Shown piece by piece: positions 32,781 to 46,092 of a stretch of 64,000 bases of DNA (position 1 is its first letter; each line of letters begins with the position of its first letter). Origin of the DNA: Mixophyes australis (Eukaryota > Chordata > Amphibia > Anura > Limnodynastidae); assembly GCA_036250195.1 (NCBI GenBank), contig JAVHZZ010000004.1:318803706-318867705 (forward strand). The letters run 5' to 3'. The notes under the pieces are model-generated. The model did no database searches. It saw nothing but the letters and a program-made list of their open reading frames with translations, and was not told the DNA's origin. The translations under genes were made by a program, and so were the position numbers.

Positions 32781-33834
32781 AAATCAGTGCTGTAAAAACA
32801 CAGTGTAAATGTAAGTGTAAAAACAATGAGTGTAAATGACCGCCCACCTTTTCTTATGGCAGGTGGATGTTAACAACTTATATGCTGATAACCTGCTCGG
32901 GAATACAATACATTGAAAACACTACATGAGAGGACTGAGAAACGGTACTGTGGTGTACCTTACAAAACATGCACATATGCAACCACTCAGGACATTCTTG
33001 CCATGCTAGACATTGGTAGTTTAGCAATTTCCCCTTCTAAGTCTTATACATTTAAACCTACTCCAGATGATTCAATTGCTAACCATATTAATAACACCGT
33101 GTCTACTGAAGTTACAACTAAGTATATATACAGTAATAATTAAAAACATAATGATTATTATAAGAAAATCACATGACTTACTTGAACTTGAACATGACAA
33201 AATTCTGCATTTGTTTCACTTTATGTATGTAGCGGTTCGTACATAGTTACTTAATCTATACTGATTACTTATTAGACTCATTTAAACTGTAGGGCTCCAG
33301 TTTAACTATGTTTTTATAGACTCATATAAAAAGAGAGAGTACTTGTTGCATAGTCGGATGTTAGAAAATCATTCCACATAAAAGTAGGTACAACATGAGA
33401 TTCTGTGAAGCGTGTTTAAACTACCATGAGCCAAGCTAGTAAAGATGGACCTAAGTGGTGGGATTTAAAATGATCTTTACTATGTCAGAACGGAATACAC
33501 ATGAGAATTTAAGTGGCTCTTACACAACATGTGAAACGGCAATATTTGCTATGTAAACTCTCCCTTTCTGAATATAATAAAAATTTGTGAAGCATTACAA
33601 TTATCAAATACAATCACTTTAATTTATCTCCAATATCTCAAATTTTATATTTTATGTAGCACTAATAGAGATTCCTTTCTTTTTACATTTCCTTTTATTA
33701 ATATTTCTCTATTGCTTTTTACTTTTATTTTTTTTCAGACAATGTAAAGGGAAGGGACAATCTGATGGATATCTCCTGCACACTAACACTATTAGTTTTA
33801 GTTATCTGGATCTGATAGCAGCTACAATGTATCA
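32781..33834. other. Unassigned AT-rich sequence
   Basis: A short plus-strand open frame at 32913-33143 has no recognisable motif. No repeat or gene is supported. Confidence 0.45.
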
Positions 33835-34283
33835 CAGGGGTCGGCAACCCTTGGCATGTCGGGCACTTGGACAACTTCTGTCTGGCAAGGCACCGCTGCA
33901 GCTGCTTCAGTAAAGCAGCCTATGACGGCCGAAACGGAGCTTCTGCGCATGTTTTCCTGAAGCGGCTCCCAGGTTTCTGGAATGGAAGACAAGTTTCCAA
34001 AGGTAAGTAAGAGCAGCACTAAAAATTGTGGGGCACATCTAATTGGCATATTATAAATAGGGGGGATAACCATGTGGCACACTATGAATAGGGGGGACAA
34101 CTATGTAGCATACTATGAATTGGGGGGACAACTGTGGAATACTATGAATTGGGGGCACGAGTATGAGGCATGATATGAATTGGGTTCTCAGCTATGTGGG
34201 CACTACTGTGTGGCATAATATGAACCTTTATTTGCTGGTCCCATTACTATTAATATGATAATAGCATGATATATACATAATCA
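33835..34283 (+). mobile_element. hAT left-end fragment with internal 33-bp minisatellite
   Basis: CAGGGGTCGGCAACCCTTGG at 33835 is the classic start of Charlie/hAT-type elements. A GTAAGTAAGAGCAGC block follows, then from about 34050 to 34215 roughly five to six units of 30-33 bases built on ATGTGGCACACTATGAAT and a GGGGGGACAACT run. No matching right terminus (GTTGCCGACCCCTG) was found before the Helitron-like element that starts at 34284. Confidence 0.6.
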
Positions 34284-34893
34284 TCTATAATATAAATGCT
34301 TAGTGGCGTGTGTTAGTCTGTCTGTGTGTGGAAAAAATAAAACCAAGCTGCAGCGCCACCTGCTGGGCAGAGTTATACACTGACCTACTAAATTCTTAGT
34401 GTGTGTGGAAAAAAAAATTCAGAAAGGGCTGAAATTTGGTATACTAAGATGTTTTTAATTTGTTAATTTAATTTGTTAATTGTTAAAAGAGTTTATAAAG
34501 ATTTTAAAAAAATATATATATATTTCTTGAGAGAAAAGTGACAGTTGGGAGTGGTTGGTGGTTGCCGGGGGTGACAATTGGGAGTGGTTGGTGGTTGCTG
34601 GGGGTGACAGAGCGAGAGGAGTGTGATACTCAGGACCGCTGAGAGAGATCCCTGTGTCTGGATAGACATCTGGATAGATGTGGCGATGAAAATTAAGGAT
34701 GAGGTGATGGAGAAGAAAGATGAGGTGGTGACATGTGGACAAAAACACGTTAAAAAAGGGTGCTTACGTCGGGAAGTAACGCTCTTCCCCTGAGGAGGCC
34801 TGGGCTATGGCCCAAATGCATGACAAGAACCTTTTTAACACCTTAAGTAGCTTGATTTGACTAGAATGCATGAGTATCATGCACGGGTTAACT

Positions 34894-34895
<2 letters not shown>
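34284..34895 (+). mobile_element. Helitron-like non-autonomous element, copy 1 (612 bp)
   Basis: The 5' end reads TCTATAATATAAATG, close to Helitron starts (TC followed by TATA-rich sequence), then GTGGCGTGTGTTAGTCTGTC. The 3' end has a short hairpin (TGCATGA-GTA-TCATGCA) about ten bases before the terminus AACTTG, similar to the Helitron hairpin plus CTRR arrangement, though CTTG is not a perfect CTRR. The base before the start is A and the base after the end is T, as Helitrons prefer, and no target duplication is seen. A partner copy lies at 43135-43552. No Rep/helicase is encoded. Confidence 0.6.
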
Positions 34896-34945
<50 letters not shown>

Positions 34946-34976
34946 CAATATATATAATTATATATATATATATATC
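34896..34976. repeat. (TA)n microsatellite
   Basis: A long TA run with short interruptions (AATCAATATA, TAATTA) follows immediately after the Helitron-like end. Confidence 0.95.
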
Positions 34977-35168
34977 CCTGAATTACCCCATGAGTGTCTT
35001 TTTGGCCCACAGTTTACCAGCACTTCCAGCTTCACATGATGGCCCACTAGCAGAGGAAGTCTGGCAGTCTTTAGCCAGTGGCAGTGTAACTTCTCTGCCT
35101 CTGTGAGCTTGAGTGTGCGGATAAGTCAAAGTGATGGTAACTATTTTCAGGGGATATATCAGAGACCA

Positions 35169-35345
35169 GGGGCTAGATTTACTAAGCTGCGCGTTTGAAA
35201 AAGTGGGGATGTTGCCTATAGCAACCAATAAGATTCTAGCTTTCATTTTGTAAAAGGTACTAAATAAATGAAAGCTAGAATCTGATTGGTTGCTATAGGC
35301 AACATCCCCACTTTTTCAAACCCGCAGCTTAGTAAATCTAGCCCC
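35169..35345. mobile_element. PIF/Harbinger-like palindromic MITE, copy 2 (177 bp)
   Basis: GGGGCTAGATTTACTAAGCT at the left is answered by AGCTTAGTAAATCTAGCCCC at the right, with the same arms as the copy at 26682 (GAAAAAGTGGGGATGTTGCC and TATAGCAACCAATAAGATTC). The flanks do not show an exact TTA duplication. Confidence 0.85.
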
Positions 35346-35348
35346 TAG

Positions 35349-38279
35349 AGTCTCTGACATATCCCATGGTTCCTAAAAAACATCCTGACATTTAGGAATA
35401 TAAACCACACTTTAAAATACATACATTCCATGCAATAACACATGGCGTGAAATACAGTACAGGGTGAGAGAGGGTGACCAACAGGCTTATCCTATATTTT
35501 CACTCGCACCAGTACAAGAGCTTCAGGCTTCATGGTAAGTTTTTCCATAAGCGTGTATGAATTGCTTAAGAGCCCTGATGAAAATTAACCTTACCCCAGA
35601 TGATGGGTAGAGGAGATGGGTATGTAGTGGAGTCAGTTGAATGCAAAAAATCCAAATGGACCAGGAAAATTTTGTAACTGGATTATCGCAGTAATCATTC
35701 TGTCTTCTTGAGCCTGAATAGAGACAAATAACAAGCTCTATCCATTTCAATTTGTATATAGGATGAGATTCTTGCTAAGGCAAATCATTTTAGAATGTGG
35801 TTCCAATGACTGGAAAAACATTACCTCTATCTTTAAAACCCTAACTAAGGTTGAGAAATTTAATCTTGGATGTTTGTCTAGCCAGGTAAATTTAGAGATA
35901 CATTTCTATACTTGATGTAGGACTTAATTTGGGACATCTACCAGGATTATATACAATTATCTGCAAAATGTTCATTTTTACTGCCACCATCCTTCCAAGC
36001 CATGAGAATATCTGTTGTCTCCATTCCTGTAAATCCCTTTATATAGCAAGGTATAGTTATTAGTCAGGTATATGATGTTCATGGCTTTTCCAGTTGAACT
36101 TATTAGTTTACACAAAAATTCATTTTTCTGGGCTTGAAATGTGTGTGGGTACAGCCTTTGTTTTAGTATAATTTATTTTATAAGCATCAATTGATTTAAA
36201 ATTTACAGTTAATCTTATTAAACATATTAAATATCCTTATCGGCTTACTATTACTTTAAGTAGTACAGTATATTTACACTATGCACCTTTGCACAATTAA
36301 ACAAAGATTTCGTTTTTTCTAAAGATGGCCATCCAATAATTCAATCCAATTTTTTTTATAAAGTTTTAAAAAAAAATATTTGTATAGTTAAAGTCCAATG
36401 ATAATTCATTCAATTGGCTCTGCATATACACTACAATTGTCTATCTGCTCTATCAGATGAAAATTGTAATCATGGTTGAATTAATCTCATGTTTTTGATC
36501 TGATTAAAAATAATTGGATTGTTAAAAATTAGATTTATGTTTTCACCAAAAATGCTAATTTTAGCAACTCTTCCTACTCATGCCTTGGTACAGTAGTGAT
36601 CATTCATTTTATTGCTTTATGGCTTTCTACATCCAGAATAATTTTCTATTAAATAATAGTGAATATGCAATAGTTTAAAATCCACACTACTCCTTCATAC
36701 AGGGCAACTCACTGATCAGTGTTCAAAGAATTCAGTGAGGATTTTATGGATACTCGGTGACTTCGTTATCTCAGCTTGTAACTTGAGTGTTTTGCTACTT
36801 AATTTCAGAACCCACATGTTTTATGTTTTGTAGCGATGTAACCTCTCAGTATATTACATTTTCTTCTCCCCCATCTATCCACAGGTGAGCTAGTAATTGT
36901 TCCCTATAAAACGTGCTTATAAAAATCTGAAATCGGAGAACGTTTTACCCGATCTCTTAGAAAAAGTATTCAGAAATAATTAATAATTTGAAATGGTTTG
37001 AAATACTGCTCTCTGAAATCGTTGAGCTAATTTTTTGATTGATATCTTGGAACTTTTTTCTTTCATTAGTGTTGGCATATGAACAATATTACCAACTTTT
37101 TACTGTTTGCATCTGTTTTTACTTCCTTAGTATTTTCTTCTTTTTGGCAAGTATGTGTGGGAAGCATATTTACAAATTAAGAATGATTTCATACATGTAT
37201 GCATTATTTTAAAATACAGATTATCTTTATTATGCTAAAAACAAACAGCATGTTTTTGCTATCTGAAATTTGCATATCCTGCAAAATGTGAAAAAAAATA
37301 TAACAGGTTACAAGTATACTACAGTTGGCACTTTTCCCCAAAAAATAATTTGAAACTGGAGATGGTCATATCACCAAGCAACAAAATGGCTCTCCAATCT
37401 TTATATGTATAGGTAGTCAAATATGATTAGATCCAGACATTCATTGCATGGATGAGCAACTGGATCAACATGTGAGGCCAGCAGGTGGCTGCACACAAAA
37501 GCATACAACAGACCAGTTTTATTAATGTGCCCAAAAATTATCTGATTGATAACTCATGGGTATTGTGGGAGCCATTATGTTTGACTGTCCAGCTTTATTT
37601 CCCACTCACTAATATAGATCTTCCCTCTTTTTGTTTACAAGTTGATAGAGGAGCAGATATGTTTCACTCCAGTTATGAAACTGGAGAGGAGGATAAGAGG
37701 AGGGAATACTTACTAGCTAGAATGAGGGACTCAAGTTGTCTTCTGCTGACATTCATAGTTGTGAGTAAATATTTGTGTCCAAACACATTTTTACTAAAAC
37801 CTGTGTGAGGTGCTGTCATGTATTATTAATTGGACATTATCAATATAATTCTATAATTTGAATTCATGCTTGGACATAACCTTCAGATATGTACCAAATT
37901 GCACAGAGTCTCAGTTTTTATTGATTTGCCGTTGAAGTGGAAAATTGTTTCATTTATTGTTGCTTAACCTGAGAGTGTTGCGTTTGATTGCTTGTGTGCT
38001 ACAAACACTTCTTACAAATTTTGCCACAACCATTTGCTACCAACAATTTTCTTACAGATGGGTTTTATATTAGTGGTGCTCATCCTTTCTATTAGCCAGG
38101 ACTCTAGTGTCTCAAGTCAGTGTGACATTGCTCTGGGACCCCAAGTGTCATTATTTAACTGTTCTGGGACTCCAACTTTCATTAAGACTTTGTTCTGTGA
38201 TACAAAGTTTCAGTATTCCAATTTCTTAGGGATCCCAATTGTCGATATGCATTGTTCCAAGTCTCCAAAAGTTGATTCA
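35349..38279. other. Unassigned AT-rich sequence
   Basis: About 2.9 kb without recognisable genes or repeat boundaries. Open frames at 35523-35750 and 37485-37808 lack any family motif. Between 38100 and 38260 there are loose GGGACxCCAAxTxTCATT repeats just ahead of the Tc1 remnant. Confidence 0.5.
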
Positions 38280-39245
38280 GCTATGGGATCGGGGCACCCC
38301 CATTGCAGAGCTTGCTCAAGAATGGCAGCAAGCAGGTGTGAGTGCATCTGTATGCATCTGCACGCACAGTGAGGTGAAGACTTTTGACTTTTGGAGGATG
38401 GCCTGGTGTCAAGAAGGCCAGCAAAGAAGTAACTTCTCTCTAGGATAAATATCAAGGACAGACTGACATTCTGAAAAAGGTTCAGGGATTATACTGCTGA
38501 GGACTAGGGTAAAGTCATTTTCTCTGATGAATCCCCTTTCTGGTTGTTTGGGGCATCAGGAAAAATGCTTATCTGGAGAAGGAAAGGTGAGCGCTTCCAT
38601 CAGTCCTGTATCATGCCAACGGTTAAGCATCCTGAGACCATTCTTGTGTGGGGTTGCTTCTCAGCCAAGGGAGTGGGCTCACTCACAATTTTGCCTAAGA
38701 ACACAGCCATGAATAAAGAATGGTACCAAAACATTCTTCAAGAGCAACTTTTCCCAACTATCCAAGAACAGTTTGGTGACAAACAATGCCTTTTCCAGCA
38801 TGATGGAGCACCTTGTCATAAAGAAAAAGTGATAACTAAGTGGCTTGGGGATCAAAACATCCAAATTTTGGGTCCATGGCCAGGAAACTTCCCAGACTTT
38901 AATCCTATTGAGAACTTGTGGTCAATCCTCAAGAGGCGGGTGGAGAAACAAAATCCCACAAATTCTGCCAAGCATTGATTAGGCAAAAATCGAAAGCTAT
39001 CAGTCAGTATGTGGCCCAAAAGTTGATTGACAGCATGCCAGGACAAATTGCAGAGGTCTTCAAAAACAAGGGTCAACACTGCAAATATTGACTCTTTGCA
39101 TAAACTTAAAGTAATTTTCAATAAAATCTAATGCTTGTAATTTTACTTCAGTATACCACAGCAACATCTGACAAAAAGTTCTAAAAACACTAAAGACTTT
39201 GAAAACCAATACTTGTGTCATTCTCAAAACGTTTGACCATGACTG
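38280..39245 (+). pseudogene. Tc1-like transposase with DD35E triad, 5' part degenerate
   Basis: Tc1/mariner transposases cut and paste elements into TA sites. The frame 38523-38978 holds the catalytic core: SDES (Asp codon 38526-38528), then VWGCFSAKGVGSLTILPKNT, FQHDGAPCH (Asp codon 38802-38804) and NPIENLWSILKRRV (Glu codon 38910-38912). There are 35 residues between the second Asp and the Glu, one more than the DD34E of classic Tc1. Upstream, 38290-38520, the DNA-binding half (GTPIAELAQEWQQAGVSAS) is broken by frameshifts and stops. The C terminus is cut short by a frameshift near 38975. The 3' end reads GTTTGACCATGACTG, followed by TA (39246-39247), a typical terminus and target. No left terminus was found. 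Confidence 0.9.
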
Positions 39246-39247
39246 TA

Positions 39248-40860
39248 TACTACCCTTTTAAACAATGTCCAGATGACTGCGTTTTGTAATGAAAATAAAA
39301 ATAGCTTCCCTTTCAAAAAGAACAAAGCATCTATATGGGGTGAACAAATTATCATTGTGTCAAGGATTTCACAGTACGGCTCTTTGCACCTCAGAAGGGC
39401 TAGACTTTATATTTACAGAGAAGTATATATAAGATAACAAGACAGAAGAGATGGAAAAACAAATTTGTTTCATAATTCAATGTATGAACTACCCTAAAAT
39501 CTCTTCTAGAACAATCAATCAGAGCAATATTATAAAATATTTTATGGCAGGAAATATATTCCTTTTCAGTTGACCACATTATTATTTCAAACTTACAATC
39601 TGCACCTGCCAGTAAGAAATGCCACCAAAATTGTTTAAAGCTACTTAAAAATTAGATTAAATCCACATTTCCTTTTCTACTCAACCTCCACAGAAGGTGC
39701 AGTATTTCAAATTTATTTCTAAAAATGTCAAATATATTGTCAATCTTCAGCAGATATCGTAAATCGAGACACAATAATTTCAAACTGAATTTTATTTCAG
39801 ATATAAATGTATATTTTTATTGGGACAGTGGCTAAGGAAGCATAAAACTCATAATTGTTTCAGAAATGTATTTCAATTCAGTTATTTTATTAGAAGGATG
39901 TTAAAATTAGCTGTGAAAATGTTGACTATAAGAAAACAGAGTGAGTGTTTTTATAAAGGATATGAAAGTTTGATGTGACAGTCCGGGCAAGCACCTCTAA
40001 AGTAGTGTGACAGTCCCACTTTCAAGATCATATTGTGACAACAGAGAGTATAAATGTAAAGAAGACCGGTGGGTCTGTGATTATTTTTACACCTTCCCTG
40101 TATACTTGCTATTCTCTTGCCATCTCTTTAGGTTGGATGAAGTAATTTTGCCTGATTACTAAATGTCACGTCTCAAGAAAGGACTTATCTTTCATTAGAG
40201 CACCACTGGCAGATAACTCTTTTCTTGGAACTTGATAACTGAAGAATAATAGTTATCTTTATTTGCACCCTCAATATGTGAATTAACTGATGAAATAATT
40301 AAAATAACAAATTATATAAAAAGTGGAAAAAGAAATATTGTAGATTTTGGAAATTTACTTGGCAGTGCGCAAGGTGTAACTAACCAATGTATGCACTAGT
40401 GGTCTGATTGCTAAATGGCCAGATCTGTAAGGAATTTGTGTACACATTGGTGGGCAAATGTAACAGTTCATGACAACCAAATTTGGCTTACACTGCTGTA
40501 AACATTTTATTTTCCAAAGACCTCACATTGATCAACCTGATATACCTTTGTGGCGGATAAATTACGATCAGTTTGGATTATGGTGTATCAGTATGTTAAT
40601 AAATGGTGTGCTATAGTGTAGCCTATTCTGTTACAATTATTTTTTATATAAAAGTGCAATATTTAAGAGCACTTTTTTACTAAACCTTAAATTATCATCG
40701 CTTTCACTTATTTAAAAACCTTTGCTGAAATACTTTTTTGGACATGGGCAGACCTTAATGCTGCACTTCTTTTTTTCCTAAAAATGGACATCAAAGTTAA
40801 CAATCATGGAACATCTTTCTATTCATAACTGTGGAGTGATAACACTGCAAAAAACACCTA
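39248..40860. other. Unassigned AT-rich sequence
   Basis: No gene, tandem repeat or element end is recognised in this 1.6-kb stretch. Confidence 0.5.
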
Positions 40861-41029
40861 GGGGGTATATATATTAAGCTGCATGTTTGAAAAAGTGGAG
40901 ATTGTGCCTATTCCTATTCCAGTTATTATTTATTTAGTGCATTCTACAAAATGACAGCTAGAATCTGATTGGTTGCTATAGGCAACATCTCCACTTTTTC
41001 AAACCCGCAGTTTAAGTAAATATACCCCC
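40861..41029. mobile_element. PIF/Harbinger-like palindromic MITE, copy 3 (169 bp)
   Basis: The ends GGGGGTATATATATTAAGCT and (inverted) GGGGGTATATTTACTTAAAC are more diverged than in the other copies, and the left arm has lost part of the GCAACCAATCAG block. The right arm (GACAGCTAGAATCTGATTGG, then GCAACATCTCCAC) is intact and identical in type to copy 1. No clear TTA duplication remains. Confidence 0.8.
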
Positions 41030-43016
41030 TGGACAGATTAGGTGCAATCCAGTTTTTTCTAATGAAAGTACTATCAATAAAGTCAACATGAATATAACTG
41101 ACAAGTAAGTCAATGGAACAATTGTCAAATGAGTAAGGAACTCATTTTCATTTACAGGGTTCCTTATTATGTATTTATTCATTTAGCTAATTACCGTTTA
41201 ACAATATCTTTTGTCAAATGTATTTTGACAAAGTAATACTTTTTATTTTCGTTATATGATTTGTAATATTTTATTTATTTGCAGAAAGTGACCATATTTC
41301 CTCTTCAATTTCACTTTTCTGCTGTTTGTTGCTCAGTTTAAGTGTCAAAAACCAACCTAATACTACTGGTGGAGTTAGAGAGTGTGTTTACGCAGGACTC
41401 GGAAGTAGATTTAAATTGATTATGTGAAAAAGTCTTTTAATATGTTTAAAAAGCCAAAATGAGGTTAGTGATATTAGGTGTGGCATATAGAAGTGAAAGC
41501 AGAAACATGACATGTTTTATATGATTTGCTTCCTCAATTTGCTGTATTTTCTACGTACTTACTAAAAATGTATATTAGTATATATAATTTTATTTAAAAT
41601 GCCTTTATTACAATTTAAATAAAAATCCACTTGCCATATGTGGAATTAACTGTAAGATAATTAGCTGTAGTTCACAACTTTAAGAAATAGATGTATTAAA
41701 TATTTAATGTTAATGTTTAACACATACTTAAATAAAGGCCTATTACAATAGCCAGTAGACCTATATACTGCATTTGTATGAAACTATAGAGAGGGGAGTG
41801 ATTAAATGATTAAAAGGATCAAGTTTAGAGGATCTAACTCAATATCTAATTGTACACTTTATGGAAGCATAGCTTGTCTGCAAAATCTTAAATTACTGAT
41901 TGCAAGAAAATCTAATTGTCATTTGTGATGGATTACGGCTGGACCTATAATTTTGTCATGGTAAATTATGCGGAATAGCATGGATGGGTAATATTACTCA
42001 ATGCCACTAGTGTATGAAAAATCCTAAGCATGTTGTGTTTTGTTGAGGTCTTGTTGAGAAGTAATATTGTCATTACATTAGACATTTAAGATAAGAAGCA
42101 TAGATATAAATAGTGTAAATTCAAACAAAAGATTATAAAAATATGCCAGTGAAAGATGATACTATTAAAATTATACTAGTGAAGGACATTTTTACGTTTT
42201 AGCAATCAATCTGTATAATACAAAATACAGGATATGTCATTTTAGTAAAATGATATGTACATTTTAAAAATTGTGATTTTTAAATTCAAGAAGAAAGTTT
42301 AGGTTAGTGATATCCTTACTTGAACTATGGTAAACCAATAGGAGGATAGGTAGTTTGTAGGCATTTTACACTACAATGTCAGGTTCTACTGTATTTACTT
42401 TCTGTTCGGTTGTGTCCACGTGTACCTACTTTTAAACTATAAATCCACCATTCCAAAATCAGCAGGAACGAGTAGAGCCCCATAATGTCTATCTTACTGT
42501 CCTCAAGCCTGCCTGCCCAGGTTTTTTTGAAGCAGGTGGCATGTTGTCCATGGTCATCACTATCTGTTAGAGGGAGCAGTGGGTGGTAAACCACCACGTG
42601 CAGGCATTGCAGAACTTAGCTCTTTCCTACCAACTGTCTTTTTTTAAGACAGGCAATGTGTTTCCCACCAAGAATACACTGCCAGTGGGAGGTTAGCAAG
42701 AGCTTAACAAAAGTATGTACAAGATGGTGGGGCACATGCTGGTTTGTGTGAAATCTAGAATCCAAGTAAATAATGATTAGCACAAATGTTCAGGCCCTCA
42801 CACCTAGGGATGCCCAGCCCAATGCTAATAACATTGGGGACCTCTGGTACCACTGCCCAGTATGTACAAGCCACATTGTACCCCATTAGACATTAATTAC
42901 AAGTAACATAACCTGTATAGATAATAAGAAAATAAATTGTGCCCCCTTTATTCTGAACTAACATAATAGCGACCCTGTTATTATTATGGTTGAAATAAAT
43001 CATGCAGCCATGCACC

Positions 43017-43063
<47 letters not shown>

Positions 43064-43134
43064 AAAAACAGACATAGATCCTCTGCACTCTCCATGTACA
43101 GACTAGAGTGCAAGAGGAGGTTGCCCACATTGTT
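41030..43134. other. Unassigned, with a (TA)n microsatellite at about 43019-43060
   Basis: About 2 kb of AT-rich sequence without recognised genes. The TA run lies some 75 bp before the second Helitron-like copy. The open frame at 42379-42597 (minus) has no motif. Confidence 0.5.
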
Positions 43135-43552
43135 TCTATAATATAAATGTCTAGTGGCGTGTGTTAGTCTGTCTATGTGTGTGTGGAAAATATAAAACCA
43201 AGCTGCAGCGCCACCTGCTGGGTGGAGTTATACACTGACCTACTAAATTCTTAGTGTGTGTGAAAAAAAAAATTCAGAAAGGGCTGAAATATGGTATACT
43301 AAGATGTTTTTAATTTGTTAATTTAATTTGTTAATTGTTAAAAGTGTTTATAAAGATTTAAAAAAAATATATATATATTTCTTGAAGGAGAAGTGACAGT
43401 TGGGAGTGGTTGGTGGTTGCCGGGGGTGACAGTGGGGAGTGGTTGATGGTTGAGGCCTGGGCTATGGCCCAAATGCATGACAAGAACCTTTTTAACACCT
43501 TAAGTAGCTTGATTTGACTAGAATGCATGAGTATCATGCACGGGTTAACTTG
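43135..43552 (+). mobile_element. Helitron-like non-autonomous element, copy 2 (418 bp)
   Basis: This is colinear with 34284-34895: the same TCTATAATATAAATG start, the same CAGCGCCACCTGCTGGG and TTAATTTGTTAATTTAATTTG blocks, and the same GGCCTGGGCTATGGCCC hairpin and TGCATGAGTATCATGCA end. It lacks about 190 bp corresponding to 34600-34790 of copy 1. Both copies are followed closely by TA-rich sequence. Confidence 0.6.
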
Positions 43553-45856
43553 TGTATATATATGTATATATGAGACATATCATAAAATGCTGCTTCTAAT
43601 AGAATGTTTAATGCCACCTTTATACTGTCATGAATATAATACTTACTGCCCATCTTATTTTCCATCTTTTTTTCTTGATCCTCCATAATCCATTGGTTAA
43701 AAAACCCCATAGGAATGTATTAATCTGCACACTAAAAGCTCCACGTGCAAATGAGTTACAGTCTGAAAGCACTGCTTACTTAATAGAAAGGCAGCCAATC
43801 AGAAGTGGTTTCTCATGTATAAGATTGTACTGAATGATCCCAGTGGGTGTGGCTTAAATAGTTATAAGCTCTATTTCTAGTACAACTATTGTATTTCTGT
43901 TGTAATTTTTCAGCATAAAACTTGGGCAAAATATATTTTTGCCAACAGCGTTGTGTTTTTCTATGTGTTTGCATTATTTGTATAGCACTTTGAATAGTTT
44001 TTAGAAATGTAATAATAATTTGCACAATTTTCACAAATAATACAGGATAGGCTTTCCTGTGGTTTCCACTGAGAGAGAGTAGCTGTACTGCCAGCCTCCT
44101 TTAAATACTCATCCACAAGTGACATGGAGCTTGATTGACACTGGATCCTAAATAACTTAGAATAGAAATCTTGGGAAATTAATGTGTTTTATTTTCTTTA
44201 TTAAAAATCCTTTTTTTTTTTTGTGTCAAGTGCTACACTTAATATTTGAAAAGTTTACACACATTTAAAATAATATATTTTTAAAAATGAATAATTGATT
44301 CTCTAAACTCCTTGTTGATATTGTGAAAAAAACAAATAATTTCTAAAACAAGGATAAATATTAAATCATTAAACATGTTTTTGATTTTTTGGAAAGTGTA
44401 TTAAGTGTGTTGATATGTTTATATATGGCAAAAAAATGGCAACTACAAATTAGTGATAGCTGAAGTGTGATGTACATTTGAATACCATCCAGAAACTCTC
44501 CAATGGTAATGTATTCCTCTTATATATAGTTTTAAACATGCTAAAATATGGTGATTATTACTAATTTATATATATATTTTTTAAAATCTTGGGGTATCAT
44601 TGTGCAAAAACTGTAATTGGCATAAAAAGTCTCAAGTATGAAGTGCATCTGGGGAAGAATGCACCACTTCAAAAATGAGGTAAAAAGCAAATTATTTTTC
44701 ATTGCAATGTTTCATTAAAAAATTTCTACATTTCTACATTACTTTGTTATCTTTCAGCCAAGTAGATCGTAAACTTAAAATGACCTTGTGTTACAATAAG
44801 AAAAATCATTAGATGTCAATACAGTACAATAGCTACATAGCAGATTTATGCTGGAGGTATTTTCATTTTAAAAACAATTATATTCAATAGATATTATATC
44901 AATCAAAATGACTTCCATTATCCAAACTTGTAACTTGTAATCTGGATGTTGAAAAGTTCTTTGTGATTGAGATTTTTCTTGTAACTAGGAATTTTCTTGT
45001 AACTACGCATTAAATTAAATTACTCTCAATATTTCATTTTGATTTTCCTGTAATCTGAGCTTTAAGTACAAGTTCATATGAGCTACATTTAGGAAGTTTT
45101 ACCCATAAAACACCTGTTGTGTTGGAAGAGATTCTGTAGCACTTTCCCTTTGTCTTGCCATAATAGGCTACATTTACTTATTGATGTTTTATTAGGTTTT
45201 CTGAGACAGAAGCATTGAATCATATAATGAAGTTACCAGATTTGAATGTGCTAACCTTGTTTCTTTGGTTTGTAATTTCAGAATTTAATTGTATTTCTTT
45301 TAACAGACCAAACAGATAGTACAAACAATAAGCAGAAGGCACCCACAGACAGATATGGACCTTACTCATATAGGGATAAAGAAACATGCAGATAACATTA
45401 CAGTGCTCCAGAGGAATTTGGGGGGAGGGCGATAATCTGGACCTAAAACCCCAAAAAGGGATTCATTGTGCATGTACTAGCCCATGAATATACTTAGAAG
45501 ACCAATGTAGCAGATCCAGCAGTAGATGGACCAGCTTTGCCTAACACCCTAACCTCCAGGCCCATTAGACATGGTAAACCATGCATTGGCAATAGTTTAG
45601 CCACTGGTAACATCATCATATCTTATAAAGTAACAGGAAGGAGTAAATGTGTACCTAAAGTGAACCCATGCCTTCTAAAATTATTTTTCACATTACTACA
45701 TAGAGCCTAATGTAGTATGTAAGAAGCAAAAAATCAGGGTTTGCTCAATAAACCCAGGGGAATACAAATTATTACTTAGTGCACTTTTCTCTCTTCTGGA
45801 AAAACTTCAGCCATTCATCCATAGTAGTAGAGCTGTGAGGAGTAGATAATGCTGGC
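43553..45856. other. Unassigned AT-rich sequence
   Basis: About 2.3 kb with no recognised gene, element end or tandem array. Short open frames are unremarkable. Confidence 0.5.
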
Positions 45857-46092
45857 CAGTGTTGGACTGGCCTATCGGGGTACCTAGGAAATCTTTAGTG
45901 GGGACCACCGGGGCTCGACTAAGATACTGCAACCAGAACCCAGTTGGAGATAGTGGAACTACATTCTGTGCTTGTAGGAAATAGAGGAGCAATGTGAGCT
46001 GCTCTGTAGCACTGAGGCGTATCCTGCTTAGGCAGGAACTTCTCAGCTGTCTCAACTGAGCTCAGATTGACTGAATGACATCACACAGTCAC

